Of a DNA stretch of 44,258 nucleotides, positions 42,015 to 44,258 are shown piece after piece. The notes under the pieces are model-generated. The model saw only the letters and a list, made by a program, of their open reading frames with translations. It had not been told where the DNA came from and searched no databases. The translations under genes were made by a program, and so were the position numbers. This stretch comes from Syntrophales bacterium (GTDB taxonomy: Bacteria; Desulfobacterota; Syntrophia; Syntrophales; UBA2210), in NCBI GenBank assembly GCA_028718565.1, contig JAQULO010000011.1:1-44258 (forward strand), read 5' to 3'. Positions within the stretch are counted from its first letter, which is position 1. Each line of letters opens with the position of its first letter.

Positions 42015-43513
42015 TGGAAACCTTCAACGACCCGACACTTTCAGCCTACTTCCCCGGATTGGTGGATATATGCATCAATGATGACGGGGAACTGGTTTAC
42101 GCGATCATTCAGGATGGAAAACTTGTCTTTACTCAGGAGTACGTAACAGAGACAGAAACCTTCTCCATTCCTGAAAAGAAACACTTCCAGTTTACTATTC
42201 CCCGTGCTTTGGAAGTTGCACGTTACTTTAATCAGGAAGATGTTTCTCTATATGATGATCTGCTCTTATACCTGAAACGGTTCTCGGCCCTGGACGATGA
42301 ACAGTGGGCTGTTGTTGCTCATTATGTGTTTCTCACCTATCTGCACGATCACCCTGGTATTGACTATTGCCCCTATATTCTCTTCAATGCCGTAGCGGAA
42401 AGGGGAAAGAGCAGAACCGGCAAGTCTGTTACCTATGTCGCCTTCCGTGGTATCCATCTTATCGAACTGCGGGAAGCTACCATTTTCCGGTATAGCCAAA
42501 ACCTCCACGGCACGCTGTTTCTTGATCTGCTGGACATATCAAAGAAAGCTGAACGTGGCGGTTGTGAGGACATACTGCTCCTGAGGGCCGAAAAGGGTGC
42601 CAAGTGCTCCCGTGTTCAGTACCCCGATCAGGGGGCCTTCAATGATACGGTCTATTATGACATCTACGGGCCTACGATCATATCCAGCAATGAACAGCTC
42701 CACAAGATACTTGAAACTAGATGTCTTCCGATCATCATGCCGAACCTTCCCGGCAACTACGAAAACCCGCGCCCGGAACTGGCCCTGGAGCTGAAAGAAA
42801 GGCTTACTGCCTGGAGAGCGAAACATCTCTTAACAACTTTTCCCAACATGGAAACAATAGAGGGTATATCCGGCAGGCTGTGGGACATCACACAACCAAT
42901 GTTCTTTGTGAACAGCCTTCTTCCTGTCGAGCATCAGATATTAGAAGATTCAATCCTCGCCATTGCCGGTGAAAAGGATGCATCCAGAAAAGAAACTCTG
43001 GAAGGCCGCCTGGTTGCCATTATCAAAGAGATTACCGATGAAAACAATTTTGAGTGCTTAATGGAATGGAACATCAAGACTAACGATATCCGCACCAGGT
43101 TCAACCAGGGCAGACCCGAAGATCGGCATGTATCCCCGCAGTGGATCGGCAAGCGTTTGAAGAGTATGAGCTTAAAAAGCCGTAGCATCCACGGTTACTC
43201 GGAAATCATTATCACTTCTCAGGAATACGATACCCTCCTGAGACAATATGGATATGCAGGTAGGGAGTCATCAAAGCCTACCAACTGCCTACCTGAAAAA
43301 GATGAAGTATATCAAGAACATTTGGAAGAGGTAGGCAGTGGTAGGCATTCTGCACATAGGTACCCCCCTTTTAACTCTCCTGAAGAAAGAGAATTTTATG
43401 ATGAGAAGCTGCAAGCATTAAAGGAAGAAGGTCGAAGAGCTGACGATGAAATAGAGCTTATGGCGCACGAAGCCCTGGAAGAGTGGAGGAAGTATGATGG
43501 CCTCCCATTCTGA
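42014..43513 (+). CDS. P-loop ATPase (helicase/primase-like), element-borne
   Basis: Protein of 499 residues whose start overlaps the initiator stop by one base (TAATG) and follows GGAGG. A Walker A-like loop ERGKSRTGKSV occurs at about 129-139, with helices before and after as in replicative ATPases of phages and satellites. The last 120 residues look like a DNA-binding tail (QWIGKRLKSMSLKSRSIHGY) followed by charged sequence. It is likely a helicase or similar engine for the element. I do not recognise a specific family. Confidence 0.65.
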   Translation: METFNDPTLSAYFPGLVDICINDDGELVYAIIQDGKLVFTQEYVTETETFSIPEKKHFQFTIPRALEVARYFNQEDVSLYDDLLLYLKRFSALDDEQWAVVAHYVFLTYLHDHPGIDYCPYILFNAVAERGKSRTGKSVTYVAFRGIHLIELREATIFRYSQNLHGTLFLDLLDISKKAERGGCEDILLLRAEKGAKCSRVQYPDQGAFNDTVYYDIYGPTIISSNEQLHKILETRCLPIIMPNLPGNYENPRPELALELKERLTAWRAKHLLTTFPNMETIEGISGRLWDITQPMFFVNSLLPVEHQILEDSILAIAGEKDASRKETLEGRLVAIIKEITDENNFECLMEWNIKTNDIRTRFNQGRPEDRHVSPQWIGKRLKSMSLKSRSIHGYSEIIITSQEYDTLLRQYGYAGRESSKPTNCLPEKDEVYQEHLEEVGSGRHSAHRYPPFNSPEEREFYDEKLQALKEEGRRADDEIELMAHEALEEWRKYDGLPF

Positions 43514-43853
43514 AAATGAACAGCCAAGCGGATTCTGGGATATTAACGATTTGTCCAAGTATCTGAAGGTCAAGGTGAAGACCCTCTATGCCCTGACCTC
43601 AGACATTCCTCATTATCGTGTCGGCAAACTTATTCGGTTCAGGAAACAGGAAATAGACTCATGGATGGAAAATAAGAAGATCAACGATATCCAAAGAACC
43701 AACAAATCAAGAAAGATAAAGGCCAGTATCCCTATTGATAAACTGATCAGAAAGGCCATTGACCAAAGCAACGATGAAGTCTATAATCCTTATCACGGGA
43801 AATCAGACCGGATCGAGGGACCCAGGAAGGAGATATACAATGGGTCTATATAA
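43494..43853 (+). CDS. Excisionase-like helix-turn-helix protein
   Basis: Small protein of 119 residues. Residues about 14-58 form a MerR/HTH_17-type DNA-binding domain (FWDINDLSKYLKVKVKTLYA, then HYRVGKLIRFRKQEIDSWM), as found in excisionases and in phage or plasmid DNA-binding proteins. It overlaps the ATPase end and the integrase start and has GGAGG upstream. It is likely the recombination-directionality factor of the element. Confidence 0.8.
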   Translation: MMASHSENEQPSGFWDINDLSKYLKVKVKTLYALTSDIPHYRVGKLIRFRKQEIDSWMENKKINDIQRTNKSRKIKASIPIDKLIRKAIDQSNDEVYNPYHGKSDRIEGPRKEIYNGSI

Positions 43854-44258
43854 AAGAGGATCGGTCTGGTGGATGAGTTTTTCTCACAATGGCGAGCAGT
43901 TCCGGCGATCAACCGAGACGGAAAACAAGAAGCTGGCCATACGGATCTTTGACAAATTAAAAGGGGATATAGCAGAAGGAAAATGGTTTGAGAGGCTGCC
44001 TGGTGATTGTTACAAGTTCAGCGACCTGATGGACAAATACATGACCGAGTATTCTGCGGTCAATAAGGCTAAATCGTCCCATAAGAGGGATAAATCGCTT
44101 GTTCGCAATTTAAAGAGCGTTTTTGGAAACTACTATTTAGTGTCCATCCGGAAACGCCGGTTTTGGGTTGTTTGTATTACGAATAAAAGGGCAGCGATAT
44201 TTTGCTTACAGCGTTTCGGAGTTAATTTTGTTGCGTTGTATTGTTCTTTCTCAATTTA
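43840..44258 (+). CDS. Tyrosine integrase, N-terminal part (runs off the window, probably disrupted)
   Basis: Starts at ATG 43840 after AAGGAG and stays open to the end of the window. The N-terminus MGLYKRGSVWWMSFSHNGEQ and the following SAM-like helices (FSDLMDKYMTEYSAVNKAKS, then SHKRDKSLVRNLKSVFG) are typical of phage-type integrases. After NYYL at about 44139 the translation turns into sequence unlike an integrase, so the gene seems cut near 44141. The catalytic domain is not seen in the window. Its location at the end opposite to the tRNA-Arg fragment is what an integrated element would show. Confidence 0.7.
   Translation, partial: MGLYKRGSVWWMSFSHNGEQFRRSTETENKKLAIRIFDKLKGDIAEGKWFERLPGDCYKFSDLMDKYMTEYSAVNKAKSSHKRDKSLVRNLKSVFGNYYLVSIRKRRFWVVCITNKRAAIFCLQRFGVNFVALYCSFSI
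44141..44258. mobile_element. Possible insertion sequence end interrupting the integrase
   Basis: Starting at TGTCCATCCGGAAACG the sequence no longer fits the integrase. The TGTCC(A)TCCGGAAA-type start resembles terminal sequences of some insertion sequences. Only 118 bases are present and no transposase is seen, so this is a tentative call. A repeat at a contig end would also explain why the window stops here. Confidence 0.3.

Overview
The window looks like a fragment of a moderately GC-rich Gram-negative genome, most likely a deltaproteobacterium in the Desulfobacterota sense. This is inferred from the lipid A-type acyltransferases, the lipopolysaccharide-type glycosyltransferase, the MMPL exporter, the B12-type radical SAM enzymes and the style of the small sigma-region-4 protein. 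No rRNA or complete tRNA is present to fix the taxonomy.

Positions 1-30000 hold a large, tightly packed gene cluster for a specialised lipid or polyene, made of two convergent arms. The plus arm (865-11427) encodes an MMPL exporter fused to a methyltransferase, a LpxL/HtrB-like acyltransferase, DarA and DarB (the dialkylresorcinol-forming pair), a small HTH-like protein, a BtrH-like acyl-handling protein, a two-gene ABC-2 exporter, an acyl carrier protein (ACP) and a small membrane protein. The minus arm (29855 down to 11625) is almost one continuous operon. It encodes three more ACPs, three complete single-domain ketosynthases, a ketosynthase fused to a chain-length-factor-like domain, a FabZ-like dehydratase, a dehydratase-phosphopantetheinyl transferase fusion, a thioesterase, four radical SAM enzymes (two with an N-terminal B12-binding-type region and two paralogous ones in tandem), a CrtI-like FAD oxidoreductase, a polysaccharide deacetylase-like protein, and PlsC- and PlsY-type glycerolipid acyltransferases. 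No ketoreductase or aromatic starter gene is visible.

Working model (inference): the minus-arm ketosynthases and ACPs build an unsaturated chain, which the radical SAM and CrtI-like enzymes modify. DarA and DarB may condense two chains into a resorcinol, and PlsY/PlsC or the LpxL-like enzyme may move acyl chains to a glycerol or glycolipid backbone. The ABC and MMPL transporters would export the product. The content overlaps three known themes: aryl-polyene clusters, dialkylresorcinol/flexirubin clusters, and the gene sets proposed for ladderane lipids. It matches none of them exactly.

Positions 30000-35760 are a mosaic flank: a broken IS481-like transposase, a tRNA-Leu 3' fragment, a LuxR-type regulator, a FemAB-like protein, a small sigma-region-4 protein, a truncated YitT-like gene and an Rnk-like gene. 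Positions 35759-44258 look like an integrative element. It starts at a tRNA-Arg 3' fragment, carries a type ISP-like restriction-modification enzyme, an unknown gene, a Rep-type initiator, an ATPase, an excisionase-like protein and the start of a tyrosine integrase. The integrase seems to be interrupted near 44141. The two tRNA fragments are each followed by the same 156-base sequence, so two related elements appear to have used two different tRNA genes here.
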